NCBI GenBank assembly: GCA_002081555.1 | Contig: MZNV01000865.1 | Coordinates: 1 to 39,609 of the forward strand | Length of the DNA stretch: 39,609 bases | Source of the DNA: Protostelium mycophagum | Taxonomy: Eukaryota; Evosea; Variosea; Protosteliida; Protosteliaceae | Reading direction: 5' to 3' | Part shown: positions 20,164 to 32,867 of the stretch, one piece after another | How positions within the stretch are numbered: position 1 is the stretch's first letter | Layout of the letters: each line of letters starts with the position of its first letter | Notes under the pieces: model-generated | Database searches by the model: none | The model's input: the letters and a program-made list of their open reading frames with translations, nothing else | Told to the model about the DNA's origin: nothing | Translations under genes and position numbers: made by a program

Positions 20164-20325
20164 CGTGTGATGATATCTGTGCGATTGAAAATTTGATTTC
20201 AACAAATTCCCCGAATGTCTTTGCCGCGTCACAAATCGTCATTCAATTTCACAGAAATTTGAAATGTTATCTTTACAACGAGCCAAGATTTCCCGATCTC
20301 ATCAATTTCAAAGACATTGAAGCAC
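20164..20325. promoter_or_regulatory. Divergent promoter DDI1 / NC2-alpha
   Basis: 162 bp separates the two ATGs, so initiation for both genes must lie here. The plus-strand open frame across it has no ATG and is rejected as coding. Confidence 0.5.
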
Positions 20326-21310
20326 ATGGCATCGAAGAAACCCAAATTACATTTTTCTGCGGTGAGCATGCGACTGATTTGGATTTTGAGGTGATCATCT
20401 GGCAGGCATGCGTAAAGAGGATCATTTTGGATAATCCTGAGGTGGGACGTATGACTGGAGCAGTTCCAGAGCTTGTATGTAAGTAAAGTGTGAACAACCA
20501 TTAATTCGAGTTCCCATTTAGTGATTTAGCACACTGCGTTACTCTGTTTCTGAAAGATGTTGCGATCAAAATGAAGAAGATCGCGGAAGAAGGAGGCCAT
20601 GGGACGATTACTCCCACTCATTTGTGAGTATATAGCTTAGCTCAGAGGCTAAATCATTTTTGAAAACGAGAACATGATCTTCGCTGTCACAAGACACGAT
20701 TGACAATAATGATTCATCAGGAAAAAATGTGTGGAGAAACATGCAGAATTCGATTTTTTGAAGAGTATTGTGGAGAATATACCTGAAGGCCAGGAGCCAC
20801 CACCTTCAAAGAAGAGGAAGACGGCTCCAAAGAACCAAGAAGGGGAGAAAAAACAACCGGCAAGGTGAGTTGTAGATGATCATACGAGAACTCTGTACAA
20901 AGACAAGATATTCCCCTGTGTTAGGTCTAAGCTAATTTTGTGTCTGCATCGTGCTCTGCAGATCAACAAAAGAAATTTCAGTGTCTATCTTTTGTTTCAG
21001 AAAGTTTCCAAGAAAAGGATACATCTACATAGTCATTGGGCAACAACCTGACTCGTGTCTTTGTTGGTGTTACTCACGTACACAAGGAAAAGATCTGCGA
21101 AACCAAATCCAAAGAAGGAGGAAAAGTCGGAGGAAAAAGAAGAAGCCGAACACCAACAAGAAGAGGTGGAACAACCAAAACAGAAGGAAGATAACATAGA
21201 GAAACCCACAATGGCTCCCTCTTTCCGTTTTGTACAGAGCAATCAAGTGAGAAGTGATGGAATGATTGTATCAACTGATCATTCCTTAGGCCGATGATGA
21301 GTATGACTGA
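20326..21310 (+). CDS. DRAP1: NC2-alpha / DRAP1 transcription repressor
   Basis: Histone-fold partner of Dr1 that blocks TFIIA/TFIIB on TBP. The start MASKKPKLHFSA (20326-20361) matches the basic N-terminus of DRAP1. The histone fold follows: RIILDNPEVGRMTGAVPELV, CVTLFLKDVAIKM, GTITPTHLKKCVEKHAEFDF. Then comes a Lys/Glu-rich tail with KKRK and an acidic end (ADDEYD), as in animal NC2-alpha. Introns: 20362-20405, about 20475-20529, about 20624-20721, 20865-21092 (228 nt, unusually long) and about 21248-21292. Family is clear. Its Dr1 partner is not in the window. Confidence 0.88.
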
Positions 21311-21499
21311 AAAAAATAAAGAGGAAGATTATTTGTGAACACAAATCACCATTCTTTGAGAATATTTCGCAGCGTGGTCTCTTGTGTGAACTCCAAAACC
21401 ATTTTCGCATTGTCTGAAAGTTGCGAAATGAGAAGCGATTACTCACGATGACGTGGAGAGATCTCATCTTTCGTATCACATCATCACTTTACTGAAACA

Positions 21500-22928
21500 A
21501 TGACGGCAGCCTCTATCGCAGCGAGAAATTATATCGCTCAATTAGCAGAACAACACCCTAACCCTGCGATAAAGGCAGAATTCACAAAACAGAGAGATCT
21601 GTATGAGAGGAAGTATGTGTTTTTGTAGTGATTCCAAGACGTGTCTCAATGAATCAGGTTATGGCATCAACTCACTCTCAACCTTGAGACTCTGGTCACT
21701 AATCCTTATTTCGATAACAACAGAGAACTCTTAGATCTGTACGATCATTTCATTCGTGAGTTTGAGGGCCGTATCAACCAGTTGAAGTTTGTTAAAATCT
21801 GTCTTAACATCACCAGACAAGTTAAAGGTATTCATTCATGTCTTTGTTTGTTGTCTCTAACATCGTCATTTAGATCCTGCTCAAGCTATCAATTTCATAA
21901 AGCATTTCAGTGGGAAGCTCAGCGAGAAGGAGAAGGAGGCATACTCCCTCACATTGACAGAGACTGCATTTTTACATCTGCGAATGGCACAACCAGAGGC
22001 TGCTAAGGTTCTGACCGATCAAGCCACTACCCTCTTAGAATCTGTTGCTGGTGTTGATCCTTTCGTTAATTCGAGTCTGCACAAGACATTAGCTGCTTAC
22101 CACAAGGTACAGACAATGATGATTTGTTCACATAATGTTCATCTCATGACGTCATCAGGTCAGAGTGGCTTCCACCGAGTTTTACAGAAGCTCTCTTATG
22201 TACCTCGTATACACACCTTTGGAGTCTCTTAATATCGAAGAACAACGTGCTCTCGCCTTTGATATGGGCATCGCCGCTCTGATCTCGCCAGAGACTTACA
22301 ACTTTGGACAATTATTGTCCCACCCCGTACTTCAATCACTTAAAGGAACAGGAAACGAGTGGCTTGGCGAATTTTTAGTCGCCTTCAATTCTGGTGATCT
22401 CCAACGATACGACCAAATTCTGAAGCAATACCACCAAAAATTTGCCGAGACAGTGAGTGTCTATCATGTTTGGATGTCATCTATCATTATGTCGATCGTG
22501 ACACGAATGAAGAATTAATCCCCAACAGCCCGCTCTGTTGAACAACTTGGTGTTATTGAGAGAGAAGATTTCCATGCTGGCACTGATGGAGCTCGTCTTC
22601 AACCGCACTGCAGAGGAGAGAACTCTCAGCTTCCAAACCGTCGCCGAGGCCACCAAAGTCAACGTAGAAGAGGTACACCAATTTTACAACTTTAAAAGCT
22701 GAAATCGCACAGGTCGAACTTTTAGTGATGAAGGCACTGTCTCTGAACCTGATCAGAGGAATAATCGATGAGCCGAACCACACCGTCTCAATCAATTGGG
22801 TACAGCCCAGAATCCTGGACTTGAAACAAGTCGAAAAGATGAAGGAGAGAGTGAACACCTGGGAGAAGACAGTCACCCAGACCCTCAGATTCGTCGAAAA
22901 CGAGACGGCACCAGAGTTGTTGGCATAA
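21500..22928 (+). CDS. PSMD13: 26S proteasome lid subunit Rpn9 (PSMD13)
   Basis: Structural PCI-domain subunit of the proteasome lid. It starts MTAASIAARNYIAQLAEQHP and runs through six exons: LWHQLTLNLETLVTNPYFD, INFIKHFSGKLSEKEKEAY, EFYRSSLMYLVYTPLESL, FGQLLSHPVLQSLKGT. The PCI end follows: ISMLALMELVFNRTAEERTL, VELLVMKALSLNLIRGIIDE, INWVQPRILDLKQVEKM. Length is near 385 residues, as usual for the family. The stop at 22926-22928 is followed 6 bp later by a copy of the dispersed GTTGTAGA word. Confidence 0.92.
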
Positions 22929-23236
22929 ATGTCGTTGTAGAGCAGTACTTTCTCATTCACTTCTCAGATTCTTCTGGTCACCGGAGACAGTCTCTCTTTG
23001 TCGTCATGGTTACGGTAATTTCACGTTAAGAAACCGTGACTTTCGCGTCGCGGTCGGCGTTGGAGCCGAGTACGTGTGATATTTATAAAGGGGATTCGCA
23101 GCCACTTTCCCCATCAAAAAGCAGCTTTAACTGTCAAATTGGTTCCGGTTTGACCCATTCCGTGTCTACTATCACGTATTTGTCGACAGAAGGATTTTTG
23201 AGGATCCTCTCATTTTCTGGATAAAATACAAGCACC
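22929..23236. other. Intergenic spacer
   Basis: This 308-bp gap contains GTTGTAGA at 22934 and a palindrome-rich block around 23012-23044 (ACGGTAATTTCACGTTAAG, AACCGTGACTTTCGCG) similar to words near other promoters in the window. No gene is seen. Confidence 0.5.
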
Positions 23237-23557
23237 ATGTCATCCCATCCCTCTGGAACTCTGCCTAGACCTGCCCCTGAAGGAAAGAAGATACATAAAT
23301 GGGGCTGCGACAAGTGCCACGAAGTACCAAACTGGTCCAAGGGAGACGGAAAGTGCACGACATGCCGAGGCCAAGGGAATTTCAACTCTGTGAGTAGAGC
23401 CGAGCTTTGATCACATCATGAGGCTTTTTGTGATGGTGACTGATCAGGATAGGGACCTTGCCAAGTGTGCAAAGGAACGGGCAATTGCCTTGCTTGCGGA
23501 GGATCAGGATTTCTGGAGGCATACGTCCCCTCGTGGTGTTGCTGTTCTGTCATCTGA
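23237..23557 (+). CDS. Small CxxC/CxxCxGxG zinc-binding protein
   Basis: Two exons joined by an intron of about 60 nt give a protein of about 90 residues starting MSSHPSGTLPRPAPEGKK. It carries four CxxC pairs: CDKC, CTTCRGQG, CQVCKGTG and CLACGGSG. The last three fit the CxxCxGxG repeat of DnaJ-type zinc clusters, so zinc binding and a chaperone-like or thiol role are likely; no J-domain is present. It ends in a Cys-rich tail (WCCCSVI). The start is the first ATG after a TATAAAG-like element near 23086 or the ATAAAAT at 23221. Exact function is unknown. Confidence 0.7.
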
Positions 23558-24157
23558 TAAATCAAAAGATCACTTGTACATTGTTTATGATATTGTGCGA
23601 CACTGCCAAAAGCTAAATAGTAAGATGACCATCTTCTTAGGTCCCAACTGAACATGCGTCATTTCTATTTATAGCAATAATGGACAATTTGTCGACGAAT
23701 TTTTACCCGCCCAAAAAATGCGGTTAATAACCGTGATAATATTCAAGTCATAAAGATCCGCCCAAATTGCACATTACTGGTATTGCACAGCGGTTTCAAA
23801 TTCCCGGTAGCAACACGTTAAGTCCATAGCAACAGCTTAAAATTTGCATTAACTAACGTGTGTTCTTACCGCAAGTGGGAATTTGAGTCCGCCGCGCAAT
23901 AGAAAAAAAGAACAGAAGCTTATTCTTCTCTTGGCCTTCTAATTCCCAGCTGGACACGCGTCAGACTCTTCTGTCACTCGAATTTCAAAAAAACATTTCG
24001 CATCTCATCCCCCAAGTCTCCTCATACCATGTGAATCACTCGGCAATTACCGCAATCTGCAGAATCCCGCGGAATGTGTATATCTACCAGAAATTATCCT
24101 TGCCACGGGAATGTCACTCACGAATTGTAAAGAGTTCGCCCAACAAAAACAACCACC
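23558..24157. other. Intergenic spacer before GH78
   Basis: About 600 bp without a supported gene. A perfect palindrome CGGTTAATAACCG lies at 23721-23733. The plus-strand ORF 23418-23651 is a frame shadow of the zinc protein exon. Confidence 0.5.
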
Positions 24158-26657
24158 ATGCGGCGACCACTGCTTCTCTTCGCCTCTTTTGTTTCTTTAA
24201 TCGCAGCTCGAGCGTCTTCTGGCCCTTGGGATCAATACAATCTCGCGCCCAAGTCAAGGACCATCTTTCCAACTGCCGTCGCGCGAGAAACAGGAGTCGT
24301 TTCAGGAGCTAATGAACTTCTTCGGGGAGGAAAATTCACCCTCGCAGCTAATTCAAGTGTGACTGTTGATTTTGGCCAAGAGGTGAGTCATAATGACATT
24401 TTAGCAGCTCAAATCGATTAGGTTGGGGGCATCATCTCCTTCAACTTCGAAGATGATGCTTTTGACAGTGTTTCTCTATCATATACAGAAATGGCACAAT
24501 TCATCGGTCCTGGTAGTGATACATCCAAGGTGAGCCTGACAAAAGTGTCACGTTAAATGCTAAATGTTGAAGGGAGGAAATGGGCCTGACGGTGCATACT
24601 TCGTCCCCGCTAAGCCTAAGACCTTCTTTACCGTGCCAGTGAACAAGCAAAGAGGGGGCTTCCGCTGGCTCACCTTGACTTCTCACAAGGTGATTCACCC
24701 CTTTCACATCTCAGCGAAATCTAAGACATCATAGGGCAAGATGTCCCTCTCCAACGTCACTCTCTACAGCACTTGGTCTCCTCATTATTCAGATCTGAGA
24801 GCTTATGACGGTTACTTTTACAGCGAAGACAACCTCCTCAATAGAATTTGGTATTCTGGTGCCTACACCGTGCAACTGTGCTCTGTTGACGGCAAGACTG
24901 GCAGAGCTTACCCATTCCCCCCCGCTGGTGGGTCGACCCCTCTACAACGAAACTAATCCATTTAGGGGAGGGTTCTTGGGAATATAATGGAGACTTGGGT
25001 ACTGACGGACCCGTCCTTGTCGACGCTCCCAAGCGTGATCGTACCGCCTGGTTAGGTACAAAATCATGAAGAAAACTCATCGAAAGTCACTGAAGTCTGT
25101 CTTAAGGTGATTTGGGGATATCCTTGCACACGGCTATGTACACCACGAGCGACCTTATCAGTTCCAGGAACGCCATTGATTCTCTTTTTGACAGACAGGA
25201 CACAAACGGAATGTTAGATTACTGTGGTCCTCCATGGAGTATAAAAGGTCGCCGATACTTCTCCATCATGACGCTGAAACGTGACAGGCAGTGATACCTA
25301 TCATCTTTGGGGTCTCGTGGGAATGTCGACATTGTACATGTACGAAGGAGACAAAGTCTGGGCGGCCAAGAGATGGGACCAATACGTCAAGGGCATGAAC
25401 TACGTCATCACAAGGGTAATTTGTTCATATTCTTGGACACTGTCCCCTCCAAGCGACATCCCATAATTCTGTTCAGGTCGACAGCTCCAACTTATTCGTT
25501 GTGACACAGACAAGAGACTGGCTCCGCCCAAACACTCAAGGTGACACCTCACTTCTATCTCTAGATAACAACCTCAGGAAGGCACTTGGGCGCCAACTCA
25601 CTGTTCTACCGAGCTTTGCAAATGGGTGCCAACATGGCTGAGGACCTCGGGCACACTACTGAGGCCACAGCATGGCGCAGCAGATCTATTCTTGTGAAAA
25701 AAGCGATGAACGCTCTATTATGGGATGCTCAGGCTCAGATGTTCAGGGACAATGACAAGTGAGATGTCACGATCTGACAGTGACATTGAACTGACATATG
25801 TCAGATCTACCACTTTACCTCAAGATGGAAATTCTATGGCGATCATTTACGGAGTGGCCTCGCATGTTCAAGCCAAAGCGATCAGCGCCAACCTGGGCAA
25901 GAGGTATGTCTACAACTCCATTCCTTGGTGTTCTCCATCAACAGTACGAGAACTACACCAGTGTAGATGACACTATATAGATGGAACAAATTCGGAGCGG
26001 TGAACCCCGAATACCCAGGAAAGATCAGCCCCTTCATCAGCGGGTTCGAGGTGCGTCTACACTTTTCGACCGATCTGATCTACAACGCGACAGGTCATGG
26101 CTCATTTTGCCGCCGGCGAGGGAAAGAGAGCACGTGACTTGATCACGCTCCACTGGGGTTATCTTTTAGATGCGTCATTCTCTACCAACTCCACCTTCGT
26201 GGAGGGTCTTAACGACGACGGGACACCAAACTATTCGCCTCCAGACTTTTTGAGCCAGTCTCACGGGTGGTCCACTGGTCCCACTCCAGCATTATCCCAG
26301 TGGGCCGTGGGATTCCAGATCGAATCCACACAAGGAGCCACTTGGTCCTGGTCCCCCTCTTCCGACCTGAAGGTCCGACTCTTCTATTCTTATGGAAAGT
26401 AATCGTTGTAGATGGTACAAGGAGGGTTCAAGACCAAGCTCGGTGATTATACTGCTTCTATAAATAGAGCAGATAACGGAGACATATCCGCTACAGTGAA
26501 CACCCCCGCCAACACCAGTGGTTCCTTCAGCTTTGTGGGATCATATTCCGTCAAAGTGGACGGAAAGAAGGTCGCGACGGTCCGAAGAGACGGCAGAACT
26601 TGGGTGCAGACCGTTCAGGGCGGTGCCAGAACAGTCGAAGCTGTTGCCCAACAATAA
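24158..26657 (+). CDS. Secreted GH78-like alpha-L-rhamnosidase
   Basis: Predicted to release terminal L-rhamnose from plant or microbial glycans. Signal peptide MRRPLLLFASFVSLIAARA, then beta-sandwich segments and an (alpha/alpha)6 catalytic barrel: LLNRIWYSGAYTVQLCSVD, VLVDAPKRDRTAWLGDLGIS, DTNGMLDYCGPPWSI, DTYHLWGLVGMSTLYMYEGD, TRDWLRPNTQG. The Asp/Lys-Arg-Asp-Arg block before W-GD is typical of GH78. A C-terminal beta domain ends ARTVEAVAQQ. About 11 introns; the one closed by GTTGTAG at 26405-26411 removes an apparent stop. There is no GPI-like tail, so it is probably fully secreted. Family assignment is by motif only, and a related six-hairpin glycosidase is possible. Confidence 0.78.
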
Positions 26658-27522
26658 GTTCATAAGTTTAAGTGAATAAATAACCATTCATAGCGTTTTG
26701 ACTTGTAGATGGTGAATAAAAATTCTGATTCTTCCATGTTCACCTAATGCACATGGAAGGTGTGGAATTCCCATCTCCTTGTTTTTTAAGAATCACTTCA
26801 TGCATTAGTGGAGTGTTTGCTGTTCTTTTTATGTTATCCTGAACGATTTTTCCTCCCGTTTTTGAATTGAATTGGCCAACTCGAGCGTCTATTTATTATA
26901 GGAAAACGATGGATAGACCCATCAGAATACAACTCACAGCCACATACGGACTAAGTCTTTCTCCTGTCTTTATGAATATATTTTAACGCTGATCAATGCG
27001 ATTGATTTGATGATCAATAGGGCTTTTTGACATGATTTCTCCAATTGATTATATAGAATGGATATAATGATCAAAACACATCACTCACCAATCCTTGCAG
27101 CCTTCCAAAACATTCCAAGAAATCTGAAGATATCATCAGCTCAAGATTAAATGCATCCAAAGATCACGGGCAATTACCCAGTTTTGTTTCTGTCTAAGAG
27201 GCTTTGACCAAATGGGAGGCCTCGGAGGTATGCACACGTGCAGATCAAAAGTAATATGACAGTCAACAGACTTGAGAAGTTGAAAAGCGCTGACTACGAC
27301 ATCGTCAATTTCAATACGATCTCTTTCCTAACGTCACCATTTATAAACCACGAGATGCCTTGATTTTTGATGTTATCGCATCAGATCTGAGGAAATTGTC
27401 GCAGAGATATCTTGACAGATTGTACTTCCAGCCGAAGTACGTTCCACTCCGTGGTCAATTTCTCGATTTAGAGCTTCAACCTGCAGCCAGCCTCTCACAA
27501 ACGAAGATTCCAAAGGAGCCGG
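26658..27522. other. Gap with unresolved open frames
   Basis: 865 bp between GH78 and the PDE. Plus-strand frames at about 27294-27530 (LIFDVIASDLRKLSQRYL) and 27180-27360 are open and look mildly coding but lack a start and consistent splice sites. They could be 5' exons of the PDE or a decayed gene. CTAATGCA/TGCATTAG (about 26745 and 26802) form an 8-bp inverted repeat. Confidence 0.4.
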
Positions 27523-30500
27523 ATGGATAAGCCGCCTCTCACGAGCAGAGCTCCTCAGATCAGTGTTCTGCCCCCCAAAGGACATCACATTACAACTTCG
27601 TTGGTGGAGATTGCAGCAAGTTTCGAGTATAGTTGACTCGAGACGATATCGAATTGACGGAAATCAGATCCGAGTTGGAATCACCTTCAGAAACATCACA
27701 AAATGTCGCCAGAATCTCTACTCTCTTTTCAACTGAGGAGGCAAATCATCACTTGTCATTTACCTCTTTTTAACCTTAACAGAAAACAAAGGAGTTGGAA
27801 TCCATTATCGCTCTCAAATCGAGGCAGCTCGTCAGATTGCAAAAAGAGGTCAAAAGTCTTTTAAATATCCAACAGCAGCAAGCGAATACAATAGAGAACA
27901 GCTTTCATGATAGTAGAGAGCTCGAAGAGCGGCTGCACGCTTATGAAACACGAGCAAAAACAGACGAGAGGACTATTAAGGTACGATTTCGGTCTCCGTT
28001 TCGCAAAAATAGACTTCGTACAAAAAGTTCGCACATCGCATTGTGTCGCATGCTTCACTCGCTCACTCTTGCTGTGAAACAACCATATCTGTAAAATTCA
28101 CGTGTCTCGTCCCAGCAAAATCGTGCATTTTTGGAATCTCACAGGGCTCAGGGTCTTCAAGAGAAAGTCTCAGAGCTCACATCACAATATCAGAGGATAC
28201 TTGCAAATTATACCAACACTGTGGAGCAAACTCAAGAAGAGAAACGCAGGAGCAAAACAGCTGCAAGAGCAGCAACTGCAAAACAATCCGTCAAATTGGA
28301 ATCTATGAGAAGACAGAATAACAGACTCAACCCCGCCCCTCTACCCCCGGTAGGCAGGAACGGCGGTTTGGTTTTGCCTTCTGAATCTACACCTCACAAT
28401 CCCTCACCGAGACCAAATATAACATCAACAAGTCAGAGCCAGAGTGACGCAACTACACGTGAGTCGCGTGATCGTCACTCATCTGACGAATGGTAGACAT
28501 GCACGTTCCATGGAACGATGACATGAAGGCTATGTTCAAGACAAGTACCGGAGGTTATCTCCCTTTGATTTTAGATTTCGTGAAAGCATGCTCTCCCATC
28601 ACAGCCAATGTGGACGGGTGTGTACGAGTAATTGCTCGGAGAATGGTCCACTCATCTTTTCAGGGACATCTCAGTCATTACCGAAGCTGGAAAGTTGATA
28701 AACGCTTCTGTAGCTTCATTGTTTATATACCACAAGCAGACAGAAGAGATAGAGCTGAGGAACAAAGCCGCACAACCTCGCGAATCTAAAAATTTTTCAA
28801 AAAAAGGAAGAAGTTCATCCGAAAAAGGACTGGTGGGAAATCCCAATCTACAACGTGAAGATTGAAGCTAAAAATAGGTCGGTTACGTGGCACGACAGAA
28901 TGTGCCGGTGAGAGTGGAGAGAGAACCCAGTAAACATGCCAACTACAGCGCTCGCATCGACGACAGAAATGGCAAGTCACGAAACACTCACTTAAATTAT
29001 GTTAAGAAAATTTCTGAGACTTGTTAGGGATCAATCCGATGTCTTTACTCTATGTGCCCGTCCACATAGAAGGTCTCACTTTTGGAGTTCTACAATTCAT
29101 GCAGCTCAACCAAGCATTCAGCCAAGAAGATGAAGATTTGATCATGATGGTGCAAAGCCACATAGGAATTTTATTACGGAATGTCACAGTCATGCAACGA
29201 AACGTGAGTAAAGGTTACGAAGTTCTACAACGCAATAACCCAGGAGAAGTGTTGAAAATAGATGTTGAACATATTCAGGAGGCCAAGAGAAAGAGAGACC
29301 TCTATCTTTTGGAGTCCTGCAAGTCCATTTCTGCAGAGTTGGACATCGGCCCATTGTCAGCGGTCATCATCGAGAGAGCTACTAAACTAACAGATTCTGA
29401 AGGTTGTAAGATCTACCTTATAGATCCGCACGCAAAAGAGGTACGACCACATCTGAGCTCATGCTCATTAAAAGTCAGAAAAATTTCGGAATTCACGAGT
29501 GTAGTTGGTGGCGATCAACCCAGAGAGAACAGAGCAGAGATACCCTCTCAGTAAAGGAATAGTCGGTTTCGTAGCCACCACGGGAGAACGGGTTCGTCAA
29601 AAGATCGAGATGTCAAAGTGACATGTACAGGTCAACATGTCACCAGACATGAGGGACAACAGGTTCGACCCTGAAGTGGATCAGACCGGAGGTCGAACCA
29701 CTCACACAGCAATCTGTGTACCCATTAAGGTAATGACAGGTTATATGCTTAACCCATAATCGCATATAAAAAAAATTGCCGTTTATATTTTGAAATTTTT
29801 CCAACGGAAATGTCTGCTACCTAATACCTCTTATCAGCTATCTACTGGTTTGGGGGTTCGCGGTATGCAGAGATCTGCCGTAGAATCACTGAGCGACATT
29901 TTTGTATGTCTATCTTGTACAGCTATGCAATATTTCTCGAAAAAAACTAAAGATCAATATTAATTTCGCCCACAGAATGAGAGCAGGGAGACATTAGGCG
30001 TTGTCATCTTGATGAACAAGAAGAACGGGACCTTCTCCTCTTTCGACGTCCAAACTCTCGAGTCCTTGGCGGAACAAATTTTCGGTTCGCTCAGTAACGC
30101 CGAGCTCTTCCACAAGACATTGTCTGGTTTTAACGCCGCTCTCACCACACAACAAAAGTATCAGAGTCTTCTGGAGGTGCTTGTCTCAATTCTATTTTTA
30201 GAATGACCGGTGACAGGTGGCGGAATCTCTGACATCCGAGTTGGACGAAGACAAGCTGTTCAACTTTATCATGAAGCGGGCGAGGGAACTTGTAAAGGCC
30301 GAAAGGCAAGTGTTTGTTGTGTATCTAGAAGATTAACTCGTTATAGATGCGCACTCTTCCTCACTGACCCAGAAAAGAGCGAGCTCAGATCAAAGGTGAA
30401 TTTCTCCCACCAAAGATTCAGTTTTAATATTTTGAAGGTTGCCGATGGAACAGAAGAGATCAGAGTTCCAGCAAATATGGGTATTGCAGGTCACGTGGCC

Positions 30501-32700
30501 TCGACTGGTCAGCTCCTGAACATATCCAATGCTTACGCAGACCCAAGGTGAGACTACAGAATTCGTAGATTTCCTGGAAATTTCTGACACTTCAGATTCA
30601 ACATAGACATCGACAAGAAGACAGGTTTTAAGACCAGAAATATCTTATGTATGCCCATCTACAACGAGCAGGGGGAGACTATGGGTGTCACACAGCTCAT
30701 CAACAAAGAGAATGGAAGCTTCATAAAGGAAGACGAGGAGATTCTAAAGGCCTTCTCCATCTTCTGTGGAATCACATTGAGAAATGCCAGCCTCTATAAG
30801 CAGGCCATACAGTCACAATATAAGACACAGGCGTTGTTGGATGTCGCAGTGGCTCTCAGCTCAGAAGAAAACATTCAGCCACTGTTGAGATCCATCATGA
30901 AGCATGCCAGAAGACTTGTCAAGGTAACTTTCGCGTAACACATCCCGTCTACAATGTCTCAATTATTTAGGCTGACAGAGCGTCCCTCTTTATGCTCGAC
31001 CCCAAGAATGGCGAGTTGAGATCCCAAATTGCGGATGGAACAGAAGAAATCAGAATCCCGATGACCGATGGTCTCGTAGGGTATGTTGCTAAGACAGGAG
31101 AAGAGCTGTCTCTCTCCGATGTCTATAAAGACAAGAGGTTCAACCCTGCAATCGACCAGAGCACTGGATATCAAGTGAGATTTCTTCGAGTTCTCCACGA
31201 AATTTCAAAATTGGTTTTCAGAAGACGGACGATAACATGAATTCAGACAAAATCTTTACTTTGTATGCCGATACGTGATGAGAAGGGAAAGATCATCGGA
31301 GTGACCCAAATGATCAACAAGAGGGAGGGTGACTTCTTAGAAGAAGACAAGAAGCTACTCAAGGTATGATATCCCGCAAATCTGAAGATGCAACCTCTGA
31401 AGAGATTGAATATTTCAGGCCTTTGCTGCCTTTGCCGCCAGGTCTCTCGCTCAGAATGTTTCAGTACCGAAGCCACTTAAAGCTCTCACATTGGGTAGTG
31501 ACGTGAAATACGACCCCACACCCGAAGACCGCAAGGTATGTCTCGTTGTAGATTCCTAAAGGTTCCCGCCATATCGGCTGATATAATACAGGCGGTGCTG
31601 TCTTGGAGCTTTGACGTTCTCAGCTATAAAAAGGAAGAACTGATCCGTCTGTGCGTGGCCATGTTTGAGAATTTTGGTCTGTTAAAGTCTTTCAACATCC
31701 CACAAGAGAGATTAGTCAATCTGATCATCACGATCAGCAAAGCGTACAGAGACGTCCCTTACCACAACTTTTACCATGCTGTGGACGTCACACAAGTAAT
31801 TCATTAAGTTCTTTAGGAACAGGAAACTCACAGGTTTCAGGTGGTTTTCATGTTTATGTGGTTCGGAACCACCACACGTATGGCTTTATCACCATTGGAC
31901 ATCTTTGCCTCTCTTCTTGCCGCGATGTGTCACGATATTGACCACGGTGGTTTGAATAACGCCTTCCACGTCAAAGCTCAGACACCTCTGGCTCTGCTGT
32001 ACAAGGACACTTCGGTGCTCGAGACACATCACTGCTCCAGAGCTATCTCAATATTGTCAGAGGTGAGAGTGTGTCTTAGTGCTTCAAATGATTTGTCATC
32101 AGGTGGACAATGACATCCTCTCCGAACTGAGTGAAGAACAAACCGCAAGTCTTTGGAAGACTCTCATCTCTGCCATTCTGTCCACTGACATGTCTCTCCA
32201 CTTCCACTTGGTCAAAGAGTTTGAGACCATCGTCAACGTGGAGCACAGTTTCGACTCCACAAAACCAGAACACAGGAAATTGCTGTCTAACATGGTCCTC
32301 AAGTGTGCTGACATCTCTAATGTGATCAAGCCGTTCCCCATTGCGAAGAGATGGGCCGAGATCATCTGTCAAGAATTCTTTGCTCAGGGAGATCTCGAGA
32401 GGCAGAAAGGTATCGCATCACATCAAAATGTTCATTGCACCAAAAATAGCTTTGCCTTTACGGCTATTACATTTTAGAACCACACTGAAAAGAACAGGCA
32501 TCGCCGTATCCCCACTGATGAACCGTGTCACTGTCGTCGTGCCACAGATGCAGCTCGGCTTCATCAACTCCATCTGTGTACCAATATTTAACTTGTTCTC
32601 CAACTTTGACAATTCACTCACGACGATACCCAGAAATCTGAAGAAAAATATAGAAGAATGGAACAATGTCCTCCAGACGGCGATGGTCCCTGCAACATAA
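27523..32700 (+). CDS. Four-GAF cyclic nucleotide phosphodiesterase
   Basis: Class I PDE that hydrolyses cAMP and/or cGMP. N-terminal coiled coil (KTKELESIIALKSRQLVRLQ, about 27783-28300) and a disordered Ser/Pro-rich stretch. Four GAF domains follow, at about 28545-29205, 29290-30110, 30235-30800 and 30835-31440. Each has a GxVGYVA/GIAGHVA-type core and an NK-F-DE-like motif: LNQAFSQEDED, NKKNGTFSSFD, NKENGSFIKEDEE and NKREGDFLEEDKK. The third matches the cGMP-binding NKXnFX3DE consensus. The catalytic domain (about 31590-32697) has the metal-binding set HNFYHAVDV, CHDIDHGG and KCADISNVIKPF, then GIAVSPLMNR. One intron is GC-AG (donor at 28972); a 246-nt intron lies at 29730-29975. The start at 27523 is uncertain; from 27783 on the reading is firm. 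Confidence 0.88.
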
Positions 32701-32867
32701 AGAGCTGTAAAATCGACTGTCGTTCGTTACCGTGTCTTCTCGCCAGTTGGAAGGGAGTTGTAGATCGTGGTTACAAATCGAAATTATGTAGACAAAATAT
32801 CGAAATTTCGTGACAAACTACAACTGAGGCCATACGCGTCACAACATACACGAGCAAGAAGAACAAC

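Noticed and set aside
20157-20486. Plus-strand ORF read as the NC2-alpha N-terminus
   Set aside because: It has no ATG; starting at 20326 with an intron at 20362-20405 gives the expected MASKKPK basic start.
29201-29275. Introns inside the linker between GAF1 and GAF2
   Set aside because: The 40-nt GT-AG candidate shifts frame into a stop. Either no intron or a 75-nt in-frame intron is possible; I could not decide.
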